Of a DNA stretch of 34,839 bases, positions 24,036 through 31,757 are shown in pieces. Each line of letters starts with the position of its first letter. Positions within the stretch are counted from its first letter, which is position 1. A program made the position numbers and the translations under genes. The DNA is taken from assembly GCA_017694495.1 (NCBI GenBank), contig JADIMU010000032.1:1-34839 (forward strand). The letters run 5' to 3'. Below the pieces are notes generated by a model. That model saw only the letters and a program-made list of their open reading frames with translations. It made no database searches and was not told the DNA's origin. This DNA comes from Candidatus Aphodenecus pullistercoris. Lineage in GTDB: Bacteria > Spirochaetota > Spirochaetia > Sphaerochaetales > Sphaerochaetaceae.

Positions 24036-25282
24036 CTGATCAACCACCTCATGTTCTCAGCCGTCTGCTCGACGAGACGTACATCCCTGACCGTCGTCCG
24101 GCTTCCATTTCTGACGACGGTCACGTCCACCTCCTGGCCGGCGCTGCTTGCCGCCATGAAGGCGTAATAGTCCTCATAGCCAGTTATGGGCACATCGTCC
24201 AGGGCGACGATCACATCGCCGCCGAGGAAGATCGTGGACGAGCCGTACTGCGTCCTCACGCTTCCGCCCCTGATGCCCGCCTTCTCGGCCTGACCTCCAG
24301 GCAGGACCTGGCTGACGAGGATGCCCTCGTCGACACTCAATCCGGCGTAGTCGACAATCGAGGGATTGAGCTCGACGCTGGTCAGATCCAGCGTGCCGCG
24401 GCTGACGCGGCCCGTGCGGATCAGGCTGCTGGCGACATCGACGACAGTGTCGACCGGAATGGCGAAGCCCAGTCCCTGGGCGCCGCCGCTGGTCGAGTAT
24501 ATCGCACTGACAAGTCCCACCATCTCGCCACGGGCGTTGAGCAGAGGTCCCCCGCTGTTGCCCGGGTTGATCGAGGCGTCCGTCTGTATGAGGCCTGAGA
24601 GCGTGATGCCGCTGGAAGATGTCACTGTGCGCTCCAGAGCGGAGACGGTACCCACGCTCTGCGACCAGGAATAGCCGTATGGGGAGCCGATAGCGATCAC
24701 CTTCTGGCCCACGACCAGTCCTTCGGCAGAGCTCAGCGGCAGTGGGACGAGGCCGTCGGAGTCGACCTTTACGACGGCGATGTCCGTGATCGGGTCGCTG
24801 CCGACCAGGGTGGCGTCGTGGACGCTCCCGTCGATGAGGCGGACGACAAGGCCATCACCCGAGCCGACCACGTGGGTGTTCGTGACGATGTAGCCGTCCG
24901 ATGAGACCACGACCCCGCAACCCGAGGCCGAGGAGATGCTCGATGATGCATAGACCTCGACGACGGAGGGGGATGCCGACTCATATGCCGAGATGTTCTG
25001 CATCTCGTCCGCCGAGTAGAGCCAGTGTCGGCTGCCCTCCTCGAAGAGGATGAGGCCCTCATCTCCATGGAAGATGTTGTCGACGTCGTAGCCGGCGAGG
25101 GAGAGGACGGCCCTCTCCCCTCCCTGGGCCGCCACCTCGCCAAGACGCGTCGAGAAGGCCTCGTCCTGTCTGTCCCTGGCGATGGACAGCGTCCAGAATG
25201 CCAGGAGGGTGAAGAGCGCGATGGCGACGACGGCGAGCATGGCGGCGACGATGATGCGGCTGAGGGGAGCTTTTTCCTTCAT
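24032..25282 (-). CDS. HtrA/DegP-type serine protease with one PDZ domain
   Basis: The 416-residue protease is membrane-anchored by one N-terminal segment (about residues 9-33), placing the rest in the periplasm. It should degrade or sense misfolded envelope proteins. The S1C triad is His137 in NTHVVG, Asp167 in TDIAVVKV and Ser243 in NPGNSGGPLL. A PDZ domain covers about residues 300-400 (GILVSQVLPGGQAEKAGIRGG and DVIVALDDVPITGYEDYYAF). Residues 40-105 form a short spacer before the protease fold. The ATG at 25282 is preferred; TTG at 25291 is in frame but overlaps the likely transcription start. uvrB follows with a 4-nt overlap. Confidence 0.92.
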   Translation of the reverse strand: MKEKAPLSRIIVAAMLAVVAIALFTLLAFWTLSIARDRQDEAFSTRLGEVAAQGGERAVLSLAGYDVDNIFHGDEGLILFEEGSRHWLYSADEMQNISAYESASPSVVEVYASSSISSASGCGVVVSSDGYIVTNTHVVGSGDGLVVRLIDGSVHDATLVGSDPITDIAVVKVDSDGLVPLPLSSAEGLVVGQKVIAIGSPYGYSWSQSVGTVSALERTVTSSSGITLSGLIQTDASINPGNSGGPLLNARGEMVGLVSAIYSTSGGAQGLGFAIPVDTVVDVASSLIRTGRVSRGTLDLTSVELNPSIVDYAGLSVDEGILVSQVLPGGQAEKAGIRGGSVRTQYGSSTIFLGGDVIVALDDVPITGYEDYYAFMAASSAGQEVDVTVVRNGSRTTVRDVRLVEQTAENMRWLIR

Positions 25283-25291
25283 GTCGCACAA

Positions 25292-25320
25292 AAGCTAGCA
25301 CCAAGGACAAGGAGGGTCAA
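25292..25320 (-). promoter_or_regulatory. HtrA gene promoter
   Basis: On the minus strand TTGACC (25320-25315), 17 nt ending TGC, and TAGCTT (25297-25292) lie 9 nt before the ATG. Back to back with the methyltransferase promoter, it fills a 68-nt divergent gap. Confidence 0.6.
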
Positions 25321-25334
25321 CAAAGGGCCCATCG

Positions 25335-25343
25335 TGCTACAAT
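25335..25343 (+). promoter_or_regulatory. Methyltransferase gene promoter, predicted leaderless
   Basis: TGCTACAAT, an extended -10 box, ends 7 nt before the ATG at 25351. There is no Shine-Dalgarno. Confidence 0.55.
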
Positions 25344-25350
25344 GCTTCCT

Positions 25351-26124
25351 ATGGACAATGAGCTCAAGAGGCTTAACAGCCTCGCCTGGGACGGCGAGGT
25401 CGAGAAGGGCAACTGGTGGACGCGTCCGGCGTCACATGAGACGATACAGAGGGCGAAGGAAGGAGAGGTGGAGATCACGCTGACGCCTTGCCGGCGCGTC
25501 CCCTCCTCCTGGTGCGGCCGCATCGGCCACAGGGTACTGGCCCTGGCAAGTGGAGGGGGACAGCAGGGACCCATCCTCGCCGCGAGCGGCAGGGATGTGA
25601 CAGTCGTCGACCTGAGTGCGGCCCAGCTGGAGCAGGACAGGAAGACGGCCGCGCGTGAGGATCTGGCCCTCAGGACGGTCAGGACCTCGATGGACGAGCT
25701 GGACTGCTTCGAGGACGAGGCCTTCGACTGTGTCGTCAATCCCGTGTCGGTCAACTTCGTCCCTGATTGCAAGGAAGTCTTCACCCAGGTGCGCCGCATC
25801 CTGGTCAAGGACGGCCTCTTCCTCTTCGCCGTGGCCAACCCGATCATGTACATCTTCGACGTCAAGGGACTCGAGAAGGGAAGGATGAGGATCAGGTACA
25901 CCCTCCCCTTCAGCAGCGACCACAGCCTGAGCGTGAGGCAGCGGCGCAGGATGGCGGAGCGTGGCGACACCTTCGAGTTCAGCCACAGCCTGGACAGCCT
26001 GATCGGAGGCCTTTGCGCCACCGGCTTCGCGATTGAGGACTTCTACAGCGACGCGAGCGGCTTCGAGCCTGTCGACAGCTTCGTCCAGGACTGCTACCTC
26101 GCCTTCCTGGCCCGTGCGCTGTGA
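25351..26124 (+). CDS. Class I SAM-dependent methyltransferase
   Basis: The 257-residue protein has a Rossmann-type methyltransferase fold. Motif I is RVLALASGGGQQGPILAASG, followed by the acidic end of strand 2 in VTVVDLSAAQLEQDR. The post-motif FDCVVNPVSVNFVPDCKEVFTQVRRILVKDGLFLFAVANP resembles UbiE/Methyltransf_11 proteins. The N-terminal NSLAWDGEVEKGNWWTRPAS is typical of a subgroup of small-molecule methyltransferases of unknown substrate. The ATG at 25351 is preferred over one 9 nt upstream that falls inside the -10 region. It is divergent from the HtrA gene, and its stop is one base from that of the opposing ApbE gene. Confidence 0.88.
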   Translation: MDNELKRLNSLAWDGEVEKGNWWTRPASHETIQRAKEGEVEITLTPCRRVPSSWCGRIGHRVLALASGGGQQGPILAASGRDVTVVDLSAAQLEQDRKTAAREDLALRTVRTSMDELDCFEDEAFDCVVNPVSVNFVPDCKEVFTQVRRILVKDGLFLFAVANPIMYIFDVKGLEKGRMRIRYTLPFSSDHSLSVRQRRRMAERGDTFEFSHSLDSLIGGLCATGFAIEDFYSDASGFEPVDSFVQDCYLAFLARAL

Positions 26125-26125
26125 C

Positions 26126-27085
26126 TCACAGCCCGATGCGGATCTCCTCTCCATTTCCGGTGAGGATGACGGCCGACAGTCCCCACTGGCGGCAGAAGGT
26201 GGCCGCATCCGTGCTTCCCATCACGAAGAGGGCCGTCGTGAGGGCGTCGGCCATCGTAGAGTCGTCCATGATGAGGGAGACGGAGAGGATGTCGCTGTCG
26301 GCAGGCCTTCCCGTGGCCGGGTCGAGTATGTGGTGGTAGGCCACGCCATCCTCGATGAAGAAGCGCTGGTAGCTTCCAGAGGTGACGACGGACGAGTCGC
26401 TGACAGACACGGTAGTGAAGTAGGCCCCGTCCTGTGACGAAGGGTCCTGGAGGCCGACGGTCCAGGGCCTGTCCTCCTCCCGCTGTCCTATGCACCAGAC
26501 ATTGCCACCGAGGTTCACGACCGCGCGCTCGACTCCAGAAGCCTTGAGGAAGGCTGCGACCTCGTCCGCGGCATGGCCCTTCGCTATGCCACCCAGGTCG
26601 AGCGAGATCCTGTCGTCGGCAAGGTATACAGTCATCGCACCGTCGTCCAGGACGAGATTGTCGATGTCGACGGCCTCGAGGAGGCGGGCGATCTCGTCAT
26701 CGTCAGGCACAGATGGGCTTGCGCTCCCGAAGCCCCACAGGTCGCTCACGGCCCCCATGAGCGGATTGAAGGCCCCTCCCGTCATGACGGACAGCTCCTT
26801 GGCCCGCTTTATGAGCTTGTAGGTCGGCTCGCTGACGGACACAGGAGAAAGCCCTGCCTGGGCGTTGATCCGGGCGACCTCGCTGCCGGTGTCGAAGCGG
26901 TCCAGGCGCGCGTCGATCTCCTCCAGAATGGCGAAGGCCTCATCGGAAAGCTCCTCGTCTCCCCTGTCGTAGAAGGTGATCGAGCACCAGGTGTCCATGA
27001 GGAAGGCATGCTCCTCGACGGGCTGTCTGGAACAGGAGGCAAGAGCGCACAGCATGAGGATGGCGGCGAGGACTCTTCTCATCAT
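26126..27085 (-). CDS. apbE: FAD:protein FMN transferase (ApbE family) lipoprotein
   Basis: ApbE proteins attach FMN covalently to Thr of redox subunits such as those of Rnf/Nqr; in Treponema a relative acts as FAD pyrophosphatase. This 319-residue copy is a lipoprotein (LCALASC). Family marks are FLMDTWCSITFYD, EEIDARLDRFDTGSEVARIN, SVMTGGAFNPLMGAVSDLWGFG, the flavin-binding LDLGGIAKGHAADEVAAFL, NLGGNVWCIG and the metal-site block HHILDPATGRPA followed by DDSTMADALTTALFVMG. No flavinylation target is encoded in the window. Two adjacent ATG codons (27085 and 27082) could start it; TAGAAT ends 8 nt before the first and no Shine-Dalgarno is visible. Confidence 0.92.
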   Translation of the reverse strand: MMRRVLAAILMLCALASCSRQPVEEHAFLMDTWCSITFYDRGDEELSDEAFAILEEIDARLDRFDTGSEVARINAQAGLSPVSVSEPTYKLIKRAKELSVMTGGAFNPLMGAVSDLWGFGSASPSVPDDDEIARLLEAVDIDNLVLDDGAMTVYLADDRISLDLGGIAKGHAADEVAAFLKASGVERAVVNLGGNVWCIGQREEDRPWTVGLQDPSSQDGAYFTTVSVSDSSVVTSGSYQRFFIEDGVAYHHILDPATGRPADSDILSVSLIMDDSTMADALTTALFVMGSTDAATFCRQWGLSAVILTGNGEEIRIGL

Positions 27086-27093
27086 GGAAGCGC

Positions 27094-27123
27094 ATTCTAG
27101 ACCTTTTGGCCGCAAGGGGGCAA
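27094..27123 (-). promoter_or_regulatory. apbE promoter, predicted leaderless
   Basis: On the minus strand TTGCCC (27123-27118), 18 nt and TAGAAT (27099-27094) are followed by 8 nt and ATGATG. Confidence 0.5.
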
Positions 27124-27131
27124 TCAAGAGC

Positions 27132-27160
27132 TTGAAAGAGGAGGCCAATGGTCCTAATCT
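27132..27160 (+). promoter_or_regulatory. Promoter of the diguanylate cyclase pair, predicted leaderless
   Basis: TTGAAA (27132-27137), 17 nt and TAATCT (27155-27160) end 6 nt before a GTG start codon. It faces the apbE promoter. Confidence 0.5.
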
Positions 27161-27166
27161 GGACGG

Positions 27167-28861
27167 GTGAAAGCGGATATCCTCAAGTCCATAACCATAT
27201 TGCGCACCCTCCTGCTGCTGACGACGGCCGTCGTCATCGTCGCCGCGCTCTTCTTCCACAGCGAGATCGACTCACCATCGATCTACAGCACGGACCGCCG
27301 CAGTGCAGGAAGCGTCATGGACCTGAGCGTCGACGGCGTCGACCTCGGCAGCCAGAACTGGGCGAGGAAGAGGATCCACATACCACCGCTCTCGACTGCC
27401 AGACTCAGCGGGACGCTGGACCCCTCGCTCGAAGGCAGCCACTTCATGTTCCTCTCCGACGCCGCGATCGTGCGCGTGTATGGCGACGGCGTCCTCATCC
27501 TCGAGGACGGCAAGGCCTCGGGCAGCCTGGCAGAGCTCAGGGGCGACCGGCCCCGCCTGATCATGGGAGCCTTTCCAGACGGGAAGGTGCCACAGCAGCT
27601 TGTCATCGAGTTCGAATCCACTGCACAGCCTGACTCGCAGTTCATCAACATCGACAGCCTCCTCATCGGCTCGAAGAGCGGCATCCGCTCCAGCCTGAGG
27701 TCATCCATCATCTTCTTCGTCATCCTCCTCGTCCTCAACCTGACGATCGTCACCGTGACCGTTCCCATCATGTTCAGGCAGAGGGGCAAGGACCTCCACT
27801 TCATCGCACGCATCTTCTGGCTGGGATGCATCACGGCAGTGATGACGCTCTCGACGATGGACATCCGGGTCCTCCTTCCCGGCGGCGAGGCCTTCTGGTC
27901 GACGCTGAACCAACTGGCCCACCTCACCCTGCCCATGGCCATACTTGAGATCCTCGTGAAGAACGACGGCCTGGAGCTTCTGGACCGGCGCTGGGCCCGC
28001 CTGATGGCCCACCTCACCCTGGCCATCCTGGCATCCTCGGCTCTGGTCCTGCCCTTCAGCACGACAGCCTCCTTCATCCTGCTGCACTGCCTCGTGCCTG
28101 CATCGATACTCGCCCTCCTCTCCTACAGCATCGCGATAATCCTTGCCGTGTTCAGGGACAGGGGCGACGGGGACCTGCAATACCATCTGGCCTTCTGCCT
28201 CCTGCTGTGCCTGTCCTTCATCCTGGAGCTCGTGCCGACGGCCAGCCTCACAGGCTACAAGGCCCTCTCGATCGCCGACAACCTGCTGCGGCTCCTGGCC
28301 CTTGTCAGCTACATCTTCCACGCCTTCTCGCGCTACCTGACGAGGGAGCGCATCATCCTGGGCCGCGAGGGTCTGGACGAGCTTCTGTACAAGGACGCGC
28401 TTACAGGCTGCCTCAACCGCCGCCATTTCGACTCCTTCTCGGCGGACGACGAGGCGCTGGGGGAAGGCTTCTTCATCGTCGTCTACGACCTGGATGGAAT
28501 AAAGCACGTCAACGACAGCTTCGGCCACAGCGAGGGCGACAGGGTCTTCTCCCACTTCGGCCAGGCCGTCGGCCAGACCTTCGGCGAGAGGAGCTTCACC
28601 TGCCGCACGGGAGGCGACGAGTTCGTCTCCATCGTCTACGGCCTGGACGAGGAGGCCTTCACAGGCGCCCTCGAATCCTTCGCCGCCACCTTCCCCACCG
28701 AGTGTCCATACAGCGCGACCTTCTCAAGCGGCTGGTCACGCTACGACGGAGGAGGACGGGACGACTTCGAAGAGGCACTGAGGAAGGCCGACGAGATGAT
28801 GTACAGCCAGAAGGAAGAGCACAGAAGGCAGATGGCAAGAACGCTGGGGAGGCTGGAATGA
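27167..28861 (+). CDS. Membrane diguanylate cyclase, first of a tandem pair
   Basis: The 564-residue protein should make cyclic di-GMP in response to an external signal. It has an N-terminal membrane segment (about 10-28), an extracytoplasmic jelly-roll-like domain to about residue 175, and about seven membrane helices (180-400), the plan of 7TMR-DISM receptors. A C-terminal GGDEF domain follows. Its parts are YKDALTGCLNRRHF, VVYDLDGIKHVNDSFGHSEGD and the active-site GGDEF at residues 482-486 in CRTGGDEF. The usual inhibitory RxxD before it is absent (RSFT). Start is GTG at 27167. It overlaps the next gene as ATGA. Confidence 0.9.
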   Translation: MKADILKSITILRTLLLLTTAVVIVAALFFHSEIDSPSIYSTDRRSAGSVMDLSVDGVDLGSQNWARKRIHIPPLSTARLSGTLDPSLEGSHFMFLSDAAIVRVYGDGVLILEDGKASGSLAELRGDRPRLIMGAFPDGKVPQQLVIEFESTAQPDSQFINIDSLLIGSKSGIRSSLRSSIIFFVILLVLNLTIVTVTVPIMFRQRGKDLHFIARIFWLGCITAVMTLSTMDIRVLLPGGEAFWSTLNQLAHLTLPMAILEILVKNDGLELLDRRWARLMAHLTLAILASSALVLPFSTTASFILLHCLVPASILALLSYSIAIILAVFRDRGDGDLQYHLAFCLLLCLSFILELVPTASLTGYKALSIADNLLRLLALVSYIFHAFSRYLTRERIILGREGLDELLYKDALTGCLNRRHFDSFSADDEALGEGFFIVVYDLDGIKHVNDSFGHSEGDRVFSHFGQAVGQTFGERSFTCRTGGDEFVSIVYGLDEEAFTGALESFAATFPTECPYSATFSSGWSRYDGGGRDDFEEALRKADEMMYSQKEEHRRQMARTLGRLE

Positions 28862-30519
28862 GGCGCAAGGTCCTGATCGCTGCGACAATCATCCTGACGG
28901 CCGCATACACGCTCCACCTTCTCCTGTCGACCTTCGTGGGACAGGGCGAGGACAAGGGAGGCATGACGACTCTCACCGGTTACGACGTCTACAGGGAGGG
29001 CGTGCTCGTCGAGACGGACCTCGAGAGGGCAGACATGACGCTGGGTCCGGATCCGGGAGCCGTGTGGGAGTTCACGACCGACCTTGGCCAGGTGGGGGAG
29101 GACTACCAGGACCCGGCCATCATCCTGCGCTCCTATTCGGCATCCCTCATCGTCTATCTGGACGGCGACCAGATCTACACGCTGGACTCGTCGGGAAGCT
29201 ACCAGCCCCAGTCCTTCATGGGTGGGCGCTACAACATCTTCAGCCTGCCTGACGGCTGGCACGAGTGCCAGCTGAGGATCGTCTACAGGACGGACGACGT
29301 CACCGCCCGCTACGGCTTCTACTCGCCCATCATCGGGGAGCGCAGCACCCTCGTCCAGAAGGTCGTCGGAGCCAACCTGCCCTCCCTCATCATAGGGCTG
29401 GCAATCATCGCCTCCTCCTTCCTCATCCTCTGCCTCGTCGTCATGATGGACAGCACACGCAGCCGCATCAACCTGCTCACGACGATGGCCATGCTCTCGG
29501 TGACCGGCATCTGGGTCATCATGCAAGGGCGCAGCAAGCAATATCTGATCGCGAACGCGACGATGGCCATGGACCTGTCCTTCCTCATGATGGCCCTCCT
29601 GCCCCTGGTCACGCTGAGCTACATACGCACGAACTACAGGACGGTCATAGGAGGGCGCACACTCTCCATCTTCGAGCATTGCGCCTACATCTACCTCCTG
29701 GGCTTCGTCCTGTGCTACATCCCCTTCGTCTTCCTCCATTCGACCTTCAGCACCATACTCTACATGCTGAGCTTCATCCTGGTGCTCTACTTCCTGGCCC
29801 TCTTCATCTCTGTGCTGGGCATATACATCAAGAGCCGCTTCAGCGGAGGCGGCTACCTCCTTGCAGGCCTCTTCCTCTACCTGACCGCCATCGTACTGGA
29901 GCAGATCCTGCTGGCGCGCGACGTCACACTGAACATCCAGCTGGCAGTCTACCTGCCCTACATCATGGCACTCTTCATCTTCCTCATGCGGGCCGTCGGC
30001 GAGAGCATGAGGGACTCGCGCTCCCTGGCGGAGAAGAGGCGCTTCCTCTCGCTCGTCTACACAGACCCGATGACGGGCGTGCTGAACCGCAGTGCGCTGG
30101 AGGACAGGCTGGAGCGCCTCTCCTGGAGAAATGACATGGTCCTGATCATGATGTTCGACATCGACGGGCTGAAGGAGTGCAACGACAACTACGGACACGA
30201 GGTGGGCGACCGCATGGTCCAGGCCTTCGCCGAGAGTCTGAAGGCGGAGACGGCGGACCTGGACCGCTACATCTTCCGCTACGGCGGGGACGAGTTCCTC
30301 CTCATGGTCGTCGGGCAGGACCTGGGCGACGGGAAGGCCCTCGTCGAACGCATAAGGACGACCTTCAAGTCGCTCTCGCCGGTCGACAAGGCCGACTTCT
30401 CTGCAGGTCTCGTCCACTACAGTCCGGCCACCGAGAGCTCAATCAGGGAGCGCATCAGGCTTGCCGACCGCAAGATGTACTACGAGAAGTTCCAGGACGG
30501 ACGGCTCAGCCGGCGCTGA
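28858..30519 (+). CDS. Membrane diguanylate cyclase, second of a tandem pair
   Basis: The 553-residue protein has the same plan as its neighbour: a membrane segment (about 4-22), an extracytoplasmic domain (to about 175, with YDVYREGVLVETDLE and SASLIVYLDGDQIYTLD), seven membrane helices (about 180-375) and a GGDEF domain. YTDPMTGVLNRSALEDRL and MFDIDGLKECNDNYGHEVGD precede the catalytic GGDEF at residues 476-480 (FRYGGDEF). The inhibitory RxxD is again missing (RYIF). The ATG at 28858 overlaps the previous stop and has GGAGG upstream; open frame before it is the shadow of the first cyclase. Low overall identity suggests old duplication. The 3' end overlaps the opposing gene by 14 nt. Confidence 0.9.
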   Translation: MRRKVLIAATIILTAAYTLHLLLSTFVGQGEDKGGMTTLTGYDVYREGVLVETDLERADMTLGPDPGAVWEFTTDLGQVGEDYQDPAIILRSYSASLIVYLDGDQIYTLDSSGSYQPQSFMGGRYNIFSLPDGWHECQLRIVYRTDDVTARYGFYSPIIGERSTLVQKVVGANLPSLIIGLAIIASSFLILCLVVMMDSTRSRINLLTTMAMLSVTGIWVIMQGRSKQYLIANATMAMDLSFLMMALLPLVTLSYIRTNYRTVIGGRTLSIFEHCAYIYLLGFVLCYIPFVFLHSTFSTILYMLSFILVLYFLALFISVLGIYIKSRFSGGGYLLAGLFLYLTAIVLEQILLARDVTLNIQLAVYLPYIMALFIFLMRAVGESMRDSRSLAEKRRFLSLVYTDPMTGVLNRSALEDRLERLSWRNDMVLIMMFDIDGLKECNDNYGHEVGDRMVQAFAESLKAETADLDRYIFRYGGDEFLLMVVGQDLGDGKALVERIRTTFKSLSPVDKADFSAGLVHYSPATESSIRERIRLADRKMYYEKFQDGRLSRR

Positions 30520-31192
30520 TCCAGCTCCTGATTGCCGCCTCCAGGACGGGATTGGTCGGCCTTGGGTCATCGCCAAGAAGGTGGACGACGGGAGCCAGGC
30601 GCTCGACGTCCTCAAGGCCGAGGAAGCTGATGTCGTAGTCGTCAAGGACGAGCTCGTCGGCCTCGATGAGGCCTTTCGAGAGCTGGCGCGCCATCATGCA
30701 GGCGTCGATCGGGCCCGCGGCGCGGCATGCCGGATAGAGGACGATGCGCGGCCTCGGATTGAGGAAGGTCGCGCTGTCCAGATAGGCGCCAAGCAGCGAA
30801 TTGTGGTAGATCGCCGAGCCCACGATGACGAAGGTGGTCACGTCGCTCTGCGTCCCCAGGCTCTCGCTGACCTCCTCTGTGGACACGTCGAGCGCAGAGC
30901 TTCCCGTAATGTAGTACGAGTCGCGCCCACCCTCACCATCCTCGATGACGAGGCTGGTGGAACGTGAGGGGCTTACCAGGAAGGGGTCGAAGAAGATGCG
31001 CTCATGCACGAGACTCTCGAGCAGCATGCGGCCCGGCATGTCGTTCGAGATCTTCGCGAGCACTGCGACTCGCGGGTCGATGTCCCGCCTTATGTGCAAG
31101 GCCGTCTCATAGAGCGTGCCGCCGGGGACGAGGACAAGGCCCTCCCCTTCCTTCCTGATGTGGCTTTCGAGTATTCCGGCTAGATAGAGCAT
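30506..31192 (-). CDS. PfkB/ribokinase-like protein, shortened
   Basis: The 228-residue protein resembles the N-terminal two thirds of PfkB-family sugar kinases. PGGTLYETALHIRRDIDPRVAVLAKISNDMPGRMLLESL matches the family's N-terminal nucleoside/sugar-binding block (GG..N.A..L..LG....L...G.D..G). VIVGSAIYHNSLLGAYLDSA and PRIVLYPACRAAGPID match the central sheet, and ADELVLDDYDISFLGLEDV the NE.E..LLG helix. The C-terminal kinase signature with the catalytic GAGD is missing, and the protein stops cleanly about 70-90 residues early. It may be a non-catalytic sugar- or nucleotide-binding relative, or a decayed kinase. GGAGG precedes the ATG. Confidence 0.65.
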   Translation of the reverse strand: MLYLAGILESHIRKEGEGLVLVPGGTLYETALHIRRDIDPRVAVLAKISNDMPGRMLLESLVHERIFFDPFLVSPSRSTSLVIEDGEGGRDSYYITGSSALDVSTEEVSESLGTQSDVTTFVIVGSAIYHNSLLGAYLDSATFLNPRPRIVLYPACRAAGPIDACMMARQLSKGLIEADELVLDDYDISFLGLEDVERLAPVVHLLGDDPRPTNPVLEAAIRSWISAG

Positions 31193-31236
31193 TGTCGAAG
31201 GACCTCCATTCCATGCTAGACTCTAACATCTGGAGG

Positions 31237-31695
31237 ATGACAGCGACAATGCTGAAGATCAGGAAATGCCAATGGATCGGACGGCCCGGGAAGGTGCGCG
31301 TCCTCAGCTCCTCAAGCCTCTCCTTCCCCGTGACGGGCGTCCATCGCCTCGTCTGGACGGCGGGCGTGGAGGACGACGACATCGTCTTCGACAGACAGGG
31401 CGACTGCCGCTATGAAGTGGGCGTCATCCTCGCACCCGGGGCTGGAGTCAGCCTCGGCGAAGAGGATGGAGGCCTCGTCTACAGCCTGCACATCCTGGAC
31501 GTCGAGACGAGATCCTTCTTCCCAGGCCTCGACACGCAGGGCCTCGTCGTCTCGCGGCGCGCCGACACCGTCAGCTTCATCAAGGACGGGATCGTCCTCG
31601 CCAGCCTCAGCTATCCGACGATCGCGGCCTCCGTCTCCGTGTACTTTTGCGCACATGGAGGCTCAGAGGCCCTTTTCCGCTTTTCGCAAGGCTGA
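31237..31695 (+). CDS. Conserved-looking protein of unknown function
   Basis: About 152 residues, soluble, without signal peptide or membrane segment. It is beta-rich, with strands such as GKVRVLSSSSLSFPVTGVHRLVWTAGV, CRYEVGVILAPGAGVSL and GLVYSLHILDVE. No family is recognised. Codon use is normal for the window and the minus-strand reading is less convincing. TGCTAGACT at 31214-31222 looks like an extended -10. ATG at 31237 follows TGGAGG directly, and ATG at 31249 has better spacing from it; an upstream ATG at 31213 falls inside the promoter. It ends 62 nt before glnS. Confidence 0.6.
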   Translation: MTATMLKIRKCQWIGRPGKVRVLSSSSLSFPVTGVHRLVWTAGVEDDDIVFDRQGDCRYEVGVILAPGAGVSLGEEDGGLVYSLHILDVETRSFFPGLDTQGLVVSRRADTVSFIKDGIVLASLSYPTIAASVSVYFCAHGGSEALFRFSQG

Positions 31696-31703
31696 AAAAG
31701 TAC

Positions 31704-31709
31704 TATAAA
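31704..31709 (+). promoter_or_regulatory. Probable -10 box for glnS
   Basis: TATAAA lies in an AT-rich stretch 48 nt before the glnS ATG. No clear -35 box is seen. The gene has an AGGAG site at 31747-31751. Confidence 0.4.
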
Positions 31710-31757
31710 AGGCCAAAAGACCAAGCGCACCTTTGAAAGTGCAGTAGGAGAAGACAT

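Noticed and set aside
22224-24167. 647-codon plus-strand open frame opposite uvrB
   Set aside because: Low-complexity Val/Leu/Asp/Gln-rich translation with no motif. UvrB on the other strand is complete and unmistakable.
27086-27259. Longer N-terminus for apbE
   Set aside because: The added residues are low-complexity, run over the divergent cyclase promoter and would hide the lipoprotein signal that starts at 27085/27082.
28207-28857. Upstream extension of the second diguanylate cyclase
   Set aside because: The extension is a Pro/Arg/His-rich shadow of the first cyclase. The ATG at 28858 begins a membrane segment, has GGAGG upstream and overlaps the previous stop.
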